Below, in pieces: positions 63,189-64,000 of a DNA stretch of 64,000 nt (position 1 is its first letter; each line of letters opens with the position of its first letter). Location: the NCBI RefSeq assembly GCF_020010905.1, contig NZ_JAGJBY010000001.1, forward strand, positions 3,368,001-3,432,000, in the 5' to 3' direction. The stretch is from Streptomyces acidiscabies (GTDB lineage: Bacteria > Actinomycetota > Actinomycetes > Streptomycetales > Streptomycetaceae). The notes under the pieces were generated by a model. That model was not told the DNA's origin. It searched no databases and saw only the letters and a program-made list of their open reading frames with translations. The position numbers were made by a program, and so were the translations under genes.

Positions 63189-64000
63189 ATGTCCGAACCG
63201 ACCGGTGCCGCCCGCAGGCGCGGGCCCTTCAAGGTCGGGGACCAGGTTCAGCTGACCGACCCCAAGGGCCGCCACTACACGTTCACGCTCGAAGCCGGGA
63301 AGAACTTCCACACCCACAAGGGTTCCTTCCCGCACGACGAACTGATCGGCGCACCCGAGGGCAGCGTTGTCCGCACCACCGGGAACGTCGCCTACCTCGC
63401 GCTGCGCCCCCTGCTCCCCGACTACGTCCTGTCCATGCCCCGCGGGGCAGCCGTCGTCTACCCGAAGGACGCGGGACAGATCCTCGCCTTCGCCGACATC
63501 TTCCCCGGCGCCCGCGTCGTCGAGGCCGGCGTCGGCTCCGGCTCGCTCAGCAGCTTCCTGCTGCGCGCCGTCGGCGACCAGGGCATGCTGCACAGCTACG
63601 AGCGCCGCGAGGACTTCGCGGAGATCGCGCAGCAGAACGTCGAGCGCTACTTCGGGGGCCCGCACCCCGCCTGGCAGCTCACCGTCGGTGACCTCCAGGA
63701 CAACCTGTCCGACCCCGACGTCGACCGCGTCATCCTCGACATGCTCGCCCCCTGGGAGTGCCTGGAGGCCGTCTCCAAGGCGCTCGTCCCCGGCGGCATC
63801 CTCTGCTGCTACGTCGCGACCACCACCCAGCTCGCCCGGACCGTCGAGTCCATCCGCGAGATCGGCTCCTTCAACGAGCCCACCGCCTGGGAGTCGATGA
63901 TCCGCAACTGGCACATCGAGGGCCTCGCCGTCCGCCCGGACCACCGCATGATCGGCCACACCGGCTTCCTCCTCACCGCCCGCCGCCTCGCCGACGGCGT
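63189..64000 (+). CDS. trmI: tRNA (adenine-58-N1)-methyltransferase, 3' end cut by the window
   Basis: The first 270 residues are present. An N-terminal beta-barrel-like part (GPFKVGDQVQLTDPKGRHYTF) precedes the Rossmann methyltransferase with the SAM motif VVEAGVGSGSLSSFLLRAVG near residue 110, and ILDMLAPWECL with the catalytic Asp. It methylates A58 in the T-loop of tRNAs. In actinobacteria it sits directly before the proteasomal ATPase ARC/Mpa and the pup-proteasome genes, which are expected just beyond this window. Confidence 0.94.
   Translation, partial: MSEPTGAARRRGPFKVGDQVQLTDPKGRHYTFTLEAGKNFHTHKGSFPHDELIGAPEGSVVRTTGNVAYLALRPLLPDYVLSMPRGAAVVYPKDAGQILAFADIFPGARVVEAGVGSGSLSSFLLRAVGDQGMLHSYERREDFAEIAQQNVERYFGGPHPAWQLTVGDLQDNLSDPDVDRVILDMLAPWECLEAVSKALVPGGILCCYVATTTQLARTVESIREIGSFNEPTAWESMIRNWHIEGLAVRPDHRMIGHTGFLLTARRLADG

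Overview
The window is very GC-rich, uses GTG and ATG starts freely, and has 4-bp start/stop overlaps, chaplins, mycothiol ligase, the gyl glycerol operon and the genes that precede the actinobacterial proteasome locus. It is therefore a chromosomal segment of a Streptomyces or close relative. The overall gene order matches, as far as I remember, the conserved core of Streptomyces chromosomes (gluconate operon, chpH/chpC, mshC block, gylR-glpFKD, metH, RecB-like/S2P/TrmI). Two stretches look like accessory additions: a one-gene XRE-NACHT locus, and a 16-kb block for salvage of methylthio-nucleosides and methylthioribose.

Region 1 (1-4.6 kb) is a gluconate/idonate operon on the minus strand: gluconokinase, GntP permease, an SDR dehydrogenase and a zinc dehydrogenase cut by the left edge. 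A divergent FadR-type regulator faces it. Between gntK and gntP lies an uninterrupted array of fourteen 14-bp repeats beside a G-rich tract. Region 2 (4.6-14.4 kb) has a YchJ-like protein, a large XRE-HTH plus NACHT STAND ATPase, an M1 aminopeptidase translationally coupled to a Pls/PosA-type NRPS-like protein, and a tRNA-Leu(GAG).

Region 3 (14.5-25.4 kb) has an M20 peptidase, a short and a long chaplin (the long one has collagen-like triplets and a sortase signal), small conserved proteins, a RecD-like protein whose Walker motifs look degenerate, an aldo/keto reductase, an F420-type LLM oxidoreductase behind a DnaA-box-like promoter region, CorA, and the start of the mycothiol-linked block. 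Region 4 (24.7-30.4 kb) is the histidine phosphatase - DUF3090 - SCO1664-type kinase-like - MshC block, followed by a Tat-exported beta-propeller protein and a PAC2-family protein.

Region 5 (30.5-46.9 kb) is the most striking part. On the minus strand a BMP-type nucleoside importer is coupled to a nucleoside phosphorylase and an MTA/SAH-type deaminase, with a FadR-type regulator. In the middle are mtnA and a mtnD-mtnC-mtnB operon. On the plus strand an Rbs-type importer is followed by methylthioribose kinase mtnK. This gives two uptake-and-entry routes that both converge on methylthioribose-1-phosphate and then run through MtnA-B-C-D to the methionine precursor. The importer-mtnK operon is preceded by a leaderless 23-codon leader peptide ending in Ser-Cys-Arg and a terminator-like hairpin, which suggests cysteine-responsive attenuation.

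Region 6 (46.9-64 kb) holds gylR-glpF-glpK-glpD with two matching operator-like palindromes, cobalamin-dependent metH, a HAD phosphatase, an orphan peptide-type binding protein, an orphan LuxR-type response regulator, a RecB-like Fe-S nuclease with a long low-complexity extension, a site-2 protease with a repeat-rich N-terminus, and trmI running off the right edge.
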